Assembly: GCA_002376235.1 (NCBI GenBank)
Contig: DFNX01000010.1
Span: forward strand, 1 to 64,000
From: Neorhizobium sp. UBA3556
GTDB taxonomy: Bacteria; Pseudomonadota; Alphaproteobacteria; Rhizobiales; Rhizobiaceae
DNA: 64,000 bases
Direction: 5' to 3'
Shown here: positions 33,641 to 42,423 of the stretch, piece after piece
Numbering within the stretch: the stretch's first letter is position 1
Layout: the number at the start of each line of letters is the position of its first letter
Program-made: the position numbers and the translations under genes
Notes under the pieces: generated by a model
Told to the model about the DNA's origin: nothing
Seen by the model: the letters and a program-made list of their open reading frames with translations, nothing else
The model's database searches: none

Positions 33641-34282
33641 ATGACGCCAAAACTCTTTACGCTGCTTCTGGAGGCGGCTCTCTCGACCCTTGGCATCAGC
33701 CTGGTGTCGATCGCGATCGGGTTCGTGATCGCCATGCTGCTGTCCGCCGCGCTCCTGTCGGGCAAGTCGATCTATATTCTGCCGGCAAGGCTGTTCATCA
33801 GCTTTTTCCGCGGCGTGCCGCTGCTGGTCCAGCTTCTGCTCATCTATACGCTGCTGCCGGTGATCGGCATCAATGTTCCCGGCATCGTTGCCGCGATCGT
33901 CGGCCTGTCGCTCTGCACGGCGGCCTATCAAGCTGAAAACTTGCGTGGCGGTTTCGCCAGCGTGCCGCGCGGCCTCATCGAAGCGGCCGATGTCGCAGGT
34001 TTTACCGGCGTCCAGACCTTCATCCGCATCCGCGCACCGATCGCGCTGCGGCTGACGTTCCCGGCGCTGGTTAACGAGGCGATCATGATCCTCAAATCCT
34101 CCTCGCTCGTATCTGTCGTGGGGATCATCGAAATCACCAAGATGGCGCAGGATCTCGCTTCCAGCACCTATCAGCCAATCCCGATTTTCGCGTCGGCAGC
34201 GCTCATCTATTTCGTCATCAACTCCGCAATCGCGCTTCTCGGCCGCTATGCCGAACGTTCCCTGAAGGGAGCCTCGGCATGA
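33641..34282 (+). CDS. Amino acid ABC transporter permease, first of two
   Basis: A 213-residue HisM/GlnP-type permease with about five membrane spans. It has the family start TLGISLVSIAIGFVIAMLLSAALL, FISFFRGVPLLVQLLLIYTLLP and the EAA loop EAADVAGFTGVQTFIRIRAPIALR. It overlaps the next permease by ATGA. The pair forms a heterodimeric inner-membrane channel. Confidence 0.9.
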   Translation: MTPKLFTLLLEAALSTLGISLVSIAIGFVIAMLLSAALLSGKSIYILPARLFISFFRGVPLLVQLLLIYTLLPVIGINVPGIVAAIVGLSLCTAAYQAENLRGGFASVPRGLIEAADVAGFTGVQTFIRIRAPIALRLTFPALVNEAIMILKSSSLVSVVGIIEITKMAQDLASSTYQPIPIFASAALIYFVINSAIALLGRYAERSLKGASA

Positions 34283-34947
34283 TGTTCGATCCGCAGGTCA
34301 TTATCGAAAAACTGCCGGAGATCGGCAGCGGATTGTTCGTCACGCTTTGGCTCTGGATCGCCGGTGTGCTCGGCGGGGTCGTCGCGGGCTTCATCGTCGC
34401 CACCGCGCGACGCTTCGGCGGGAAGATCGCCAATGCCGTGCTCGGCACGATCGTGGAAATGCTGCGCGGCACCCCGTTCCTGATCCAGATCTTCCTACTC
34501 TATTACGGCGGCCCGTTCGTCGGCCTGATGCTCGATCCCATCCCCTGCGGCTTGATCGGGCTAACCGTCTATAGCGCCGCCTATTACAGCGAAGTGTTCC
34601 GCGCCGGTTATGCATCGGTTCCCGTGGGCCATGTCGAAGCCGCCGCGTGCCTCGGCATGACGCGGTTCCAGACGATCAGCCGTATCCAGGTGCCGGAAAT
34701 GGCCCTCATCGTCCTGCCGCCTGCGATCAATCTGGCCGTCATCCTGCTCAAGGAATCCGCCGTGTTGTCGATCATCACGGTTCCGGAACTGACTGCCACC
34801 GTCAGTGCCATAGGCTCGCAGCAATACGCATTCCTCGAAGCGATCTTCGTCCTGGCGATCGTCTACTGGATTATCGTTGAACTCACAGACCGGCTCGGCC
34901 GCATGGCCGAAAATCGTCTCTCCCGACTGAGGTTTTCGAAAGCATGA
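34279..34947 (+). CDS. Amino acid ABC transporter permease, second of two
   Basis: A 222-residue HisQ/GlnP-type permease. Family marks are GLFVTLWLWIAGVLGGVVAGF, the EMLRGTPFLIQIFLLYYGGP segment and the EAA loop VEAAACLGMTRFQTISRIQVPEMALIVLPPA. It overlaps both neighbours by 4 bp, so translation of permease, permease and ATPase is coupled. Confidence 0.9.
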   Translation: MMFDPQVIIEKLPEIGSGLFVTLWLWIAGVLGGVVAGFIVATARRFGGKIANAVLGTIVEMLRGTPFLIQIFLLYYGGPFVGLMLDPIPCGLIGLTVYSAAYYSEVFRAGYASVPVGHVEAAACLGMTRFQTISRIQVPEMALIVLPPAINLAVILLKESAVLSIITVPELTATVSAIGSQQYAFLEAIFVLAIVYWIIVELTDRLGRMAENRLSRLRFSKA

Positions 34948-35735
34948 GTGTACCCGCCATCGCCATCCGCAAACTCGTGAAGCGGTTCGGAGAAACCACC
35001 GTGCTGCAGGACATCGATCTGGAAATCCCGGAAGGCAAGGTTTCCTGCCTGATCGGCCCGTCCGGCTCGGGAAAAAGCACATTGCTGCGCTGCCTTGCCT
35101 TTCTGGAGGAGCCGACCAGCGGTATGATCACCATCAACGGAGAGGCTTTGGGCTTTTTCGAGGATGACAACGGCCGCCGCGAGCGCCTGCCCGCCAACCA
35201 GATCCGTGCGGTGCGCACAAAGACCGGCATGGTGTTCCAGCAGTTCAATCTCTGGCCGCATATGACCGCGCTCGGCAATGTCAGCGAGGCGCTGAAACTC
35301 GTCCGCAAGGTGCCGAAGGCGGAAGCGGAAGAGCGGGCGATGGCGCAATTGCGCAAGGTCGGGCTGGAAAATCGCGCCGGACATTACCCGTCGCAGCTTT
35401 CCGGCGGCCAGCAGCAACGCGTAGCGATTGCCCGGGCGCTCGCGCTCGAACCGAAAATCATGTTGTTCGATGAGCCGACATCTGCGCTCGATCCGGAACT
35501 GACCGGTGAGGTGCTGAACGTCATGCGGGACCTGGCGGCAGAAGGCATGACGATGGTGGTCGTTACCCACGAGATCGGCTTTGCCGCCAGCGTCGGCCAG
35601 CAGATCAGCTTCCTCGATCACGGCCGACTGTTGTTCTCAGGCCCGCCGGCAGAAATCTTCGCCAAACCGCGGCATCCACGCCTGGAGCAGTTCCTCGATA
35701 CCTATCTCGATCGCGGCGCCAGCATGCTCGCATGA
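34944..35735 (+). CDS. Amino acid ABC transporter ATP-binding protein
   Basis: A 263-residue GlnQ/HisP-type ATPase: Walker A GPSGSGKST, Q-loop MVFQQFNLWPHMT, signature LSGGQQQRVAIARAL, Walker B IMLFDEPTSALDPEL and switch VVVTHEIGFA. The insertion FFEDDNGRRERLPANQIRAVRTKTG between Walker A and Q-loop is a known variation in this family. It overlaps the regulator gene by ATGA. Confidence 0.92.
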   Translation: MSVPAIAIRKLVKRFGETTVLQDIDLEIPEGKVSCLIGPSGSGKSTLLRCLAFLEEPTSGMITINGEALGFFEDDNGRRERLPANQIRAVRTKTGMVFQQFNLWPHMTALGNVSEALKLVRKVPKAEAEERAMAQLRKVGLENRAGHYPSQLSGGQQQRVAIARALALEPKIMLFDEPTSALDPELTGEVLNVMRDLAAEGMTMVVVTHEIGFAASVGQQISFLDHGRLLFSGPPAEIFAKPRHPRLEQFLDTYLDRGASMLA

Positions 35736-36484
35736 TCGACGCGGATATTACTACCGACCCGATTTCCGAGACCCCGCTTTCGCTCCATCAGCGAATACTT
35801 TTCGATATCGAGCAGAATATCCTGACCGGCCGCTGGCAGCCCGGCTTCAAGATCGCTCCAGAACAGCAGCTGGCGCTGCAATACAGGTGCTCGCGCATGA
35901 CCGTTAACAAGGTCGTGACGCAACTGGCGCGCGCCGGCCTGATACAGCGGCGGCGCAAGGTTGGCAGTGTCGTGCTCCCGCAGAAGGCCCAGAGCGCCAT
36001 TCTCGAAATCTACGACATTCGCGAAGAGGTGAAGGCAAAAGGCGAGATCTACAGCCATCGCATTCTGAGCCGCATGGTGAGACCAGCAAACAGCGAGGAA
36101 GCCGAGCGTCTCGACATCCCGCGAAAGAGAGCGATCGCCGAAATTACCTGCCTGCATTATGCGGGCGAGCAGCCTTTCTGCCTTGAGCAGCGCATGATCA
36201 ATCTGGAGGTAGTGCCGGATGCCGGGGAAGAAACATTCGAAACCCTGTCTCCCGGTCCCTGGCTTCTCGATCATGTGCCATGGAGCGCCGCCGAGCATCG
36301 GATTGCAGCCCGTGGCGCCGGACCCGCAGAGGCCGCGCATCTCACGATCCCCATCGGCAGCCCGGTCATGGTCGTTGAGCGCCAGACATGGCGGCTCGAT
36401 CAGTCGGTGACTTCGGTACGGCTGACCTATCCCGGCAAAAGCCACACGCTCACCGCCCGCTTTACCCCGTCCCAGGCGGGCTGA
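35732..36484 (+). CDS. GntR/HutC family transcriptional regulator
   Basis: A 250-residue HutC-subfamily regulator. The winged helix (LHQRILFDIEQNILTGRWQPGFKIAPEQQLALQYRCSRMTVNKVVTQLARAGLIQRRRKVGSVV, about 18-82) is followed by a UTRA ligand-binding domain (about 95-245). True HutC represses hut genes and is released by urocanate. Its position in a locus with a urocanase homologue suggests it senses urocanate or a thio-analogue and controls both divergent operons. The gene is translationally coupled to the transporter ATPase. Confidence 0.88.
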   Translation: MIDADITTDPISETPLSLHQRILFDIEQNILTGRWQPGFKIAPEQQLALQYRCSRMTVNKVVTQLARAGLIQRRRKVGSVVLPQKAQSAILEIYDIREEVKAKGEIYSHRILSRMVRPANSEEAERLDIPRKRAIAEITCLHYAGEQPFCLEQRMINLEVVPDAGEETFETLSPGPWLLDHVPWSAAEHRIAARGAGPAEAAHLTIPIGSPVMVVERQTWRLDQSVTSVRLTYPGKSHTLTARFTPSQAG

Positions 36485-36517
36485 AACACGAAGAATATCG
36501 AGAGGAGTCGAGGAACC

Positions 36518-37870
36518 ATGGCCCGTGAAGACAAGCTGAAACTTGGAACCTTTGTCTATACGTTTGGCTTCAACCCGGCGAGCTGGCTGCATCCGGCAGC
36601 CGACGTCAATGGCGCCAACAGGATCGACCACCTGCTGAATGTCGCCCGCATTTCGGAACAGGCCAAGCTCGACTTCATGTTCGTGGCGGATTCACCGGCC
36701 GCCGCGATCGGCGATGCGGAAGCTCTCTCCCGTTCGCCGACGAAGATGAACCGGTTCGAGCCGCTGACGCTGATCACCGCCCTTGCGGCCATGACGGAGA
36801 AGCTCGGTTTCGTGGCGACAGCCTCGACCAGCTATTACGAGCCGTACAACATCGCCCGTATTTTCTCCTCCATCGATCACTTGAGCGGCGGCCGGGCATG
36901 CTGGAACGTCGTCACCTCCGACCACGATGAAACCGGCTATAACTTCAATCGCGAGGGGCTTGATCCGCATGCCGTCCGCTATGAGCGCGGCGAGGAATTC
37001 GTCGATGTCGCTTTCGGCCTTTGGGACAGTTTTGAGCCTGACGCCCTACTGCTCGATCGCGAAAACGGCGTCTATTACGACAAGGACAAGCTGCACACGC
37101 TGAACCATAAGGGCAAACATTTTCAGGTTCGCGGACCTTTGAACATCGCCTCGACCCCGCAAGGACGACCGGTCATCGCCCAGGCCGGCGGTTCCGAAGC
37201 GGGCATGGAGCTTGCCGCCCGGACCTCGGAGATCGTCTTCAGCCTTGCTTCCAGCATCGAGCGCAACGGCGCTTTTTACCGCAACGTCAAAGGACGGATG
37301 GCAAAGTACGGCCGCATCGAGGACGACCTGAAGATGATGCCGGGTATTGTCGTCAATGTCGGCGAGACGAAAGCGGAAGCCCAGGCCAAGGTCGATTTCC
37401 TGATCGACAACCTTCATCCCGATGTCGGCCGCTGGATGCTGGGTGAATTTCTGGAAACTGATCTTTCCGGCGCGGAACTCGACAAGCCCTTCCCGATGGA
37501 GCGCCTGCCACAACAGCCGAAGGGATCGAAGGCACTGTTCGAGGAACTGACCGATTTCATCAAGCAGGGCCACACGCTGCGCCACCTGATCCACCACTAT
37601 GCGGAAAAAAGCACCGGCAACGGCATTACCGGCACGCCGAAGGAAATCGCCGACTTCATGGAAGAATGGTTCGAGGCGCGCGCCGCCGACGGCTTCATCC
37701 TGATGTTCCCGACCCTGCCCGCAAGCCTGAGCGACTTTACCGAGCTCGTCTTGCCCGAACTGCGTCGCCGCGGGCTTTTCCGGGAAGAATACGAAGGCTC
37801 CACGCTGCGCGAAAATCTCGGCCTGTCAATGCCTATCAATCGCTACGCAGCGGCCCGACCGAAGGGTTGA
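36518..37870 (+). CDS. LLM-class FMN-dependent monooxygenase (NtaA/SnaA/DmoA family)
   Basis: A 450-residue bacterial luciferase-like monooxygenase. Family features are LGTFVYTFGFNPASWLHP at the start, AKLDFMFVADSPA, FEPLTLITALAAMTEKLGFVATASTSYYEPYNIARIFSSIDHLSGGRACWNVVTS in the barrel core, and SPQGRPVIAQAGGSEAGMELAART-like residues for FMN binding. It needs reduced FMN from a separate reductase, none of which is adjacent. Relatives oxidise nitrilotriacetate, dibenzothiophene sulfone or dimethyl sulfide. Placed after the HutC-like gene with a good AGGAGTCGAGGA ribosome site, it may act on a sulfur-containing product of the pathway. That role is inference. Confidence 0.88.
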   Translation: MAREDKLKLGTFVYTFGFNPASWLHPAADVNGANRIDHLLNVARISEQAKLDFMFVADSPAAAIGDAEALSRSPTKMNRFEPLTLITALAAMTEKLGFVATASTSYYEPYNIARIFSSIDHLSGGRACWNVVTSDHDETGYNFNREGLDPHAVRYERGEEFVDVAFGLWDSFEPDALLLDRENGVYYDKDKLHTLNHKGKHFQVRGPLNIASTPQGRPVIAQAGGSEAGMELAARTSEIVFSLASSIERNGAFYRNVKGRMAKYGRIEDDLKMMPGIVVNVGETKAEAQAKVDFLIDNLHPDVGRWMLGEFLETDLSGAELDKPFPMERLPQQPKGSKALFEELTDFIKQGHTLRHLIHHYAEKSTGNGITGTPKEIADFMEEWFEARAADGFILMFPTLPASLSDFTELVLPELRRRGLFREEYEGSTLRENLGLSMPINRYAAARPKG

Positions 37871-37883
37871 GGCAAGACAGAAG

Positions 37884-37915
37884 AAAAGGCGCCCGCTATG
37901 TCACGGGCGCCTTTT
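37884..37915. terminator. Strong bidirectional Rho-independent terminator
   Basis: A perfect 12-bp stem AAAAGGCGCCCG / CGGGCGCCTTTT with an 8-nt loop sits between convergent genes (monooxygenase stop 37870, DUF1236 gene stop 37932). The A and T runs at the stem base let it work in both directions. Confidence 0.9.
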
Positions 37916-37931
37916 CCATATTCAACCTAAA

Positions 37932-38324
37932 TCAGTCGAGAACGCGAACGACCGTGTGTGTCTGTGGATCAACTATCACGCGCTGCTGGTTGACCACTGC
38001 ATAGGCATAGGTCGGATCTTCCGGCACCGGCGTCAGCACTACCTGCTGCGGGATGGGGCGACCGACGACGACCTGCTCCTGAACAACGACCGTCTGTGCC
38101 GGCATCGGCTGGGTTTCGACGTAACGCACGACGCGTTCCGGCGGCGGATCGATCGCCGTGCCGGCTGCTGCTCCAACGATGCCTCCAACTGCAGCGCCAA
38201 CCGGGCCGCCAACGATTGCGCCCGTAACTGCACCGCCAACAGCACCGTTTACCGTGCTCTGCTGGGCCAAGGCACCGGTGGCGAAAGCTGCCATGGCAGC
38301 GGATACCAGGATCATCTTTTTCAT
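37932..38324 (-). CDS. DUF1236 family secreted protein with glycine-zipper
   Basis: A 130-residue exported protein. The signal peptide MKKMILVSAAMAAFATGALA|QQ is followed by a glycine-zipper segment GAVGGAVTGAIVGGPVGAAVGGIVGAAAG (about 28-56) able to insert in or pack against membranes, then the DUF1236 C terminus (YAYAVVNQQRVIVDPQTHTVVRVLD). The family is common in rhizobia and has no established function. AAGGAG lies upstream of the start at 38324. It is monocistronic, bounded by a strong terminator. Confidence 0.85.
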   Translation of the reverse strand: MKKMILVSAAMAAFATGALAQQSTVNGAVGGAVTGAIVGGPVGAAVGGIVGAAAGTAIDPPPERVVRYVETQPMPAQTVVVQEQVVVGRPIPQQVVLTPVPEDPTYAYAVVNQQRVIVDPQTHTVVRVLD

Positions 38325-38507
38325 CACAGAACTCCTTGCTTGCGATGGCCAAACAACGTGAGGCCGGCTGAGCCGTTCCTCACCGGGACCTTTGCGGTTA
38401 AGCATACGACTTTGGTCCCGCCGTGCAAAATAGTGTGCCGGCCGCCCCATTGACGCCGTGAATCCGAGCCTTACTTATTTTCTTCTAATGCACCCACCGA
38501 GGCTTTC

Positions 38508-39908
38508 GTGCGCCTACCCAACGTTGTTGCTTTTTGGACCGGACAGTCGCTCGCCCGTCAGTTTCTGCTTGCCGGCGGGTTCATTTCGATCATCGCGGCG
38601 CTGATCGTCGGCACTTTCGTTGCCAGTCTCATCGAAGAGGCCGTTACGCGGAATTCCGGGGCTTCGACGGCGCTTTATGTCGACAGCATCATCGCCCCGA
38701 TCCTGCCGGACCTGACAACGACGGAAAAACTCGACGAGTCGATCGAACGCGTCCTCGACGAGACGCTGTCGCAAGGCGCGCTCGGACAACGGCTGATTTC
38801 CTTCCGGCTCTGGCGCAAGGACGGCACAATCCTTTACGCCAATGACAAGACGCTGATGGGGAAGAAACTTACCCCGAGCGAAGACCTGAAGACGGCTTTC
38901 TCTGGCAGAATGGTGTCGGAGTTCAACCAGATCGATCCGGAAGAAGCTAAAGCACTGGGTAACCAGACGCAGCCGCTTTTGGAAATCTATAACCCCGTGC
39001 TGCAGCCATGGTCGGGCGAGGTCGTGGCGGTTTCGGAATTCTATGAAGTGGCAACCGATTTCGAGCGCAGCCTTCAGAGCGCGAGATTGCGCGCCTGGCT
39101 GGCGGTCATCGCCGTGATCGCTGCAATCTTCTCTCTGCTTTCATTTATCGTCTTTCGCGGCAGCCGGCTCATCGAGCTGCAGCGCGGCCTCCTCAATGCC
39201 CGGGTCGGAGAGCTTTCGCATCTTCTCAAGCAGAACAGAGAACTGCATGCGCGTGTCCAAAAGGCAAGCCAGCAAACGACCGCCATTAACGAACGGTTCC
39301 TAAGGCGGCTTGGAGCCGATCTCCATGACGGGCCGGCGCAGCTTATCGCCTATGCGTCCCTACGGATCGACAGCCCCGCCATTCTCGGCGCCCAGGCACT
39401 TCGCGAGACACGCGAAGCGGAAGTCACCTCGATCAAAAAGAGCCTGCAGGAAGCGATGCGGGAAATCCGCAGCATCTGCCACGATCTCATCCTTCCCGAG
39501 ATCGAAGCCGCAAACTTCCAGGACGTGATTTTGCAGGCCGTCCAGCGCCACCGGGAACGGACCGGCGTTCCGGTTGCCCTTACAATGGCCGCAGTCGAGT
39601 GGCAGCCAAGCCCCGCGGAAAAAATCTGCGTCTATCGTTTTGTTCAGGAGACGCTTAACAATGGCTGGCGGCATGCGGGAGGATCCGGCCAGAAGGTGCT
39701 GCAACGTTTGGAAGACGATTGCGTTGTGGTGGATGTCATCGATACCGGCCCCGGTTTCGATCCGGCACAGATCAAACCGACCAGCCTCGGCATCGCCGGT
39801 TTGAGGGAACGGATCGAGAGCCTCGGAGGACGGTTCGACATCGTTTCGAATAGCAGCGGTACGACAGTGACGATGACTTTGAAGATTTGCGAAACGGAGA
39901 GAACTTGA
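38508..39908 (+). CDS. Membrane sensor histidine kinase (HisKA_3 type)
   Basis: A 466-residue kinase. Membrane helices lie at about 19-42 and 193-216 around a 150-residue periplasmic domain with a PAS-like feel (LWRKDGTILYANDKTLMGKKL). A coiled linker leads to the H box FLRRLGADLHDGPAQLIAYASLRID with H273, and an HATPase domain with RFVQETLNNGWRHAGG and SLGIAGLRERIESLGG. GTG is used as start. The stop overlaps the regulator start (TGATG), so kinase and regulator form a pair. The signal is unknown. Confidence 0.88.
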   Translation: MRLPNVVAFWTGQSLARQFLLAGGFISIIAALIVGTFVASLIEEAVTRNSGASTALYVDSIIAPILPDLTTTEKLDESIERVLDETLSQGALGQRLISFRLWRKDGTILYANDKTLMGKKLTPSEDLKTAFSGRMVSEFNQIDPEEAKALGNQTQPLLEIYNPVLQPWSGEVVAVSEFYEVATDFERSLQSARLRAWLAVIAVIAAIFSLLSFIVFRGSRLIELQRGLLNARVGELSHLLKQNRELHARVQKASQQTTAINERFLRRLGADLHDGPAQLIAYASLRIDSPAILGAQALRETREAEVTSIKKSLQEAMREIRSICHDLILPEIEAANFQDVILQAVQRHRERTGVPVALTMAAVEWQPSPAEKICVYRFVQETLNNGWRHAGGSGQKVLQRLEDDCVVVDVIDTGPGFDPAQIKPTSLGIAGLRERIESLGGRFDIVSNSSGTTVTMTLKICETERT

Positions 39909-40573
39909 TGACGGATCTGCGGGTTGCCGTATGCGACGATCACCCACTTTTCAGGGAAGGCGTTGCGCGCACATTGACCGAACTCGGCTTCGATATCGTG
40001 GCGGAAGGAGGATGCCGCGACGATGCAATCGAAATCGCCCAGCGGCACCAGCCCGACATTCTGTTGATGGATATCTCGATGCCGGGTGGCGGCCTTGGTG
40101 CAATCGGCCCCATCCTTGCCGAGCGACCCGACCAGAACATCGTCATGCTGACGGTATCGGAAACCAGCGACGATATCCGTCAGGCGCTGCAGGACGGCGC
40201 CAAGGGTTATGTGCTCAAAGGGATCGGGTCCGGCTCACTTGCGGAAATTCTCCGCTCGGTTGCCGCCGGTGAGGGATATGTAGCGCCGGCGCTTTCCGCC
40301 AAGCTCCTAGCGGAGCCACCGGCATCAACCGACGCGAACAGCCTCTCCATCGCGATGCGAGACCTGACGTCGCGGGAACGCGAGGTTCTGGGTCTTGCGG
40401 CCGAGGGCCTGAGCAACAAGGCGATCGCCATCGAACTTGATCTCCACGAGAAGACCGTCAAGCATCACATGACGCGCATCTTCACCAAGCTGAATGTGAC
40501 CAACAGAACCGCTGCAGCAATCGCCTGGACCGAGGCGTCTCGGGAAGTCTCTGCACGCATGCTTTCCTCATAG
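39908..40573 (+). CDS. NarL/FixJ-type response regulator
   Basis: A 221-residue regulator with receiver residues D10/D11, D55 in LLMDISMPGG and K104, followed by a LuxR helix-turn-helix (LTSREREVLGLAAEGLSNKAIAIELDLHEKTVKHHMTRIFTKL). It is translationally coupled to the kinase before it. No DNA target is evident next to the pair. Confidence 0.9.
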   Translation: MTDLRVAVCDDHPLFREGVARTLTELGFDIVAEGGCRDDAIEIAQRHQPDILLMDISMPGGGLGAIGPILAERPDQNIVMLTVSETSDDIRQALQDGAKGYVLKGIGSGSLAEILRSVAAGEGYVAPALSAKLLAEPPASTDANSLSIAMRDLTSREREVLGLAAEGLSNKAIAIELDLHEKTVKHHMTRIFTKLNVTNRTAAAIAWTEASREVSARMLSS

Positions 40574-40642
40574 CGGGAAAGCAGCGACATGGCGAACCGT
40601 CTGGAAAGGTGGCTCGCCAATCACTCTCTTGATCCCGGTCAC

Positions 40643-41092
40643 CTACTTGATCAGGGAACGCAACCGGTCGAGGTCGGATTTCGTTGCTGCGCGATTGACA
40701 ATCGTTCTGCCGCTTTTATCGCGCATTACATAACGACCGCGATCATTCACCTCTTCAGCAATGCCGCTGCCATGCCTTACCCTGATACCGCGATTGTCGA
40801 CATTGACGGCGTCTTTCTGAGAACGGCCGTCCGTTGCTCTCGTCTCCGCCGCAGTATCGGTGTTGCGACCACGATCTCCCCGCCCGACATTACCTTCGCG
40901 GCTGTCGGCGCCACCACGTCTGCCGGAATTGCCGTTTTTGCCGCCGCCATCACGACCGCCTCCCCCGTTTCCGCGCGCCTCAGAACCATTGCGCGCCATC
41001 GCGGAATTTGCGCCGAACGGTGCAAGACCTAAGAGAAAGGCCAGCATCAGGCCTGAAGTGATCTGTCGGCGGGAGTGAATGGCGACCTCCAT
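40643..41092 (-). CDS. Secreted Gly/Arg/Asn-rich low-complexity protein
   Basis: A 149-residue hypothetical protein. A signal peptide (GLMLAFLLGLAPFGANSAMA) is followed by a repetitive segment rich in Gly, Arg, Asn and Asp (about 38-90; GGGGRDGGGKNGNSGRRGG), then a more ordered C terminus (VRHGSGIAEEVNDRGRYVMRDKSGRTIVNRAATKSDLDRLRSLIK). No family is recognised. The basic low-complexity region suggests nucleic-acid or polysaccharide binding outside the membrane, but there is no direct evidence. Convergent with the response-regulator gene. Confidence 0.65.
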   Translation of the reverse strand: MEVAIHSRRQITSGLMLAFLLGLAPFGANSAMARNGSEARGNGGGGRDGGGKNGNSGRRGGADSREGNVGRGDRGRNTDTAAETRATDGRSQKDAVNVDNRGIRVRHGSGIAEEVNDRGRYVMRDKSGRTIVNRAATKSDLDRLRSLIK

Positions 41093-41234
41093 CGGACGAG
41101 AGTCAGTTATTGCATCCTACTATGAGGCAACATCTCAGCCCAGCCATAGTTCCGCCCAAAATTGCGCCGTGGGACCTTTGCGAATGCACTCACTGGACCA
41201 TAGTCCGATCATACCGACCGATATCCGGCTTCAA

Positions 41235-42302
41235 TTAACCGTCCCCGTCGCTGCCCCGCTCCTTTTCGAAAAGCGACCATGCCGCGATGAAGAGCGCCGC
41301 GATCAGCGGGCCTATGACGAAGCCGTTGACCCCGAAGAGCGAAATGCCGCCAACCGTCGAGATCAGCACGACATAATCGGGAAGCTTCGTTTCCTTGCCG
41401 ACCAGCGGCGGCCGCAGAATATTGTCGATAAGGCCGATCACGAAAACACCGACCGCCACGATGACCGCAGCTTTCAAAACCTCACCGGTGACAGCCAGAT
41501 AGATCGCTGTCGGCACCCAGACGAGAGCTGCACCGACTGCAGGCACCAGCGACAGAAGAACCATCAGGACGCCCCATAAAAGCGCCGGCTGCACCCCTAA
41601 GAACCAAAAGGTAATGCCTCCGATCACACCCTGAATGATGGCGATGATGATGTTACCCCTCACGGTCGCCCGCACGACGGAGGCGAACTTCGCCATGAAC
41701 TGAGTCGTATGCTCGTCGCTTAGAGGTGCCGCACTTCGGATAGCAGCTGCCAGGGAGCGTCCGTCACGAAACAGGAAGAAAAGCAGATAGAGCATCAGGC
41801 CGAAGGCAATGAAGAATTCCGCGGTGCTCTGGCCGAAATTCAACGCTCGTCCTGCAAAAAAGCTTCCACCCTGCATGAGCGAAGATGAAAAGCGATCGCG
41901 AAGGGCGGCGAAACCGCCGGTCTCGATGGTCTGCAGCCAATCCTGCATGAAGGCGGGAAGCGCCGTTACAACCTCGTTGAGCATCCGGTTGAGATCGATC
42001 TGTCCGCTCGAAATTCTCTGGTAGAGACCGGTCCCCTCCTGAATGAGCGAAGCCAGGATGGCCAGACCCGGCAGGATGACGAGGCAAAGGCAGATCAGCA
42101 CGGAGAGGACGGCTGCACTATTGCGCCGTCCACCAAGCACGGCTTCCAGCTTCACATAGAGCGGGAAGAAGATGATGGCGAAGACCACCGCCCAGAAAAC
42201 CGCAGAATAGAATGGGATGAGGATTGCGATGAATGCCAGCGTCACAAGGACAAGCAGGATATAAAAGCTGACACGTTGAACCACGAATATCCCATCCTGC
42301 AT
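41235..42302 (-). CDS. AI-2E family transporter (PerM/YdiK-like permease)
   Basis: A 355-residue inner-membrane protein of the AI-2E/PerM family with about eight spans. Recognisable parts are FWAVVFAIIFFPLYVKLEAVLGGRRNSAAVLSVLICL, GNIIIAIIQGVIGGITFWFLGVQPALLWGVLMVLLSLVPAVGAALVWVPTAIYL and FVIGLIDNILRPPLVGKETKLPDYVVLISTVGGISLFGVNGFVIGPLIAALF. Family members export small molecules or exchange cations; the substrate here is not defined. It is monocistronic. Start MQDGIF at 42302 is used. Confidence 0.88.
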   Translation of the reverse strand: MQDGIFVVQRVSFYILLVLVTLAFIAILIPFYSAVFWAVVFAIIFFPLYVKLEAVLGGRRNSAAVLSVLICLCLVILPGLAILASLIQEGTGLYQRISSGQIDLNRMLNEVVTALPAFMQDWLQTIETGGFAALRDRFSSSLMQGGSFFAGRALNFGQSTAEFFIAFGLMLYLLFFLFRDGRSLAAAIRSAAPLSDEHTTQFMAKFASVVRATVRGNIIIAIIQGVIGGITFWFLGVQPALLWGVLMVLLSLVPAVGAALVWVPTAIYLAVTGEVLKAAVIVAVGVFVIGLIDNILRPPLVGKETKLPDYVVLISTVGGISLFGVNGFVIGPLIAALFIAAWSLFEKERGSDGDG

Positions 42303-42423
42303 CTGAACGTTTTTTCGCAGACAGAGATAACGCGCAAAAACCATCCGTCTACAGAGTTTACTCTGCAGACGGATCGCTCACAGGTCTTTTACTTTTCTAC
42401 AGCCGCAACGATTGCGGCCATCG

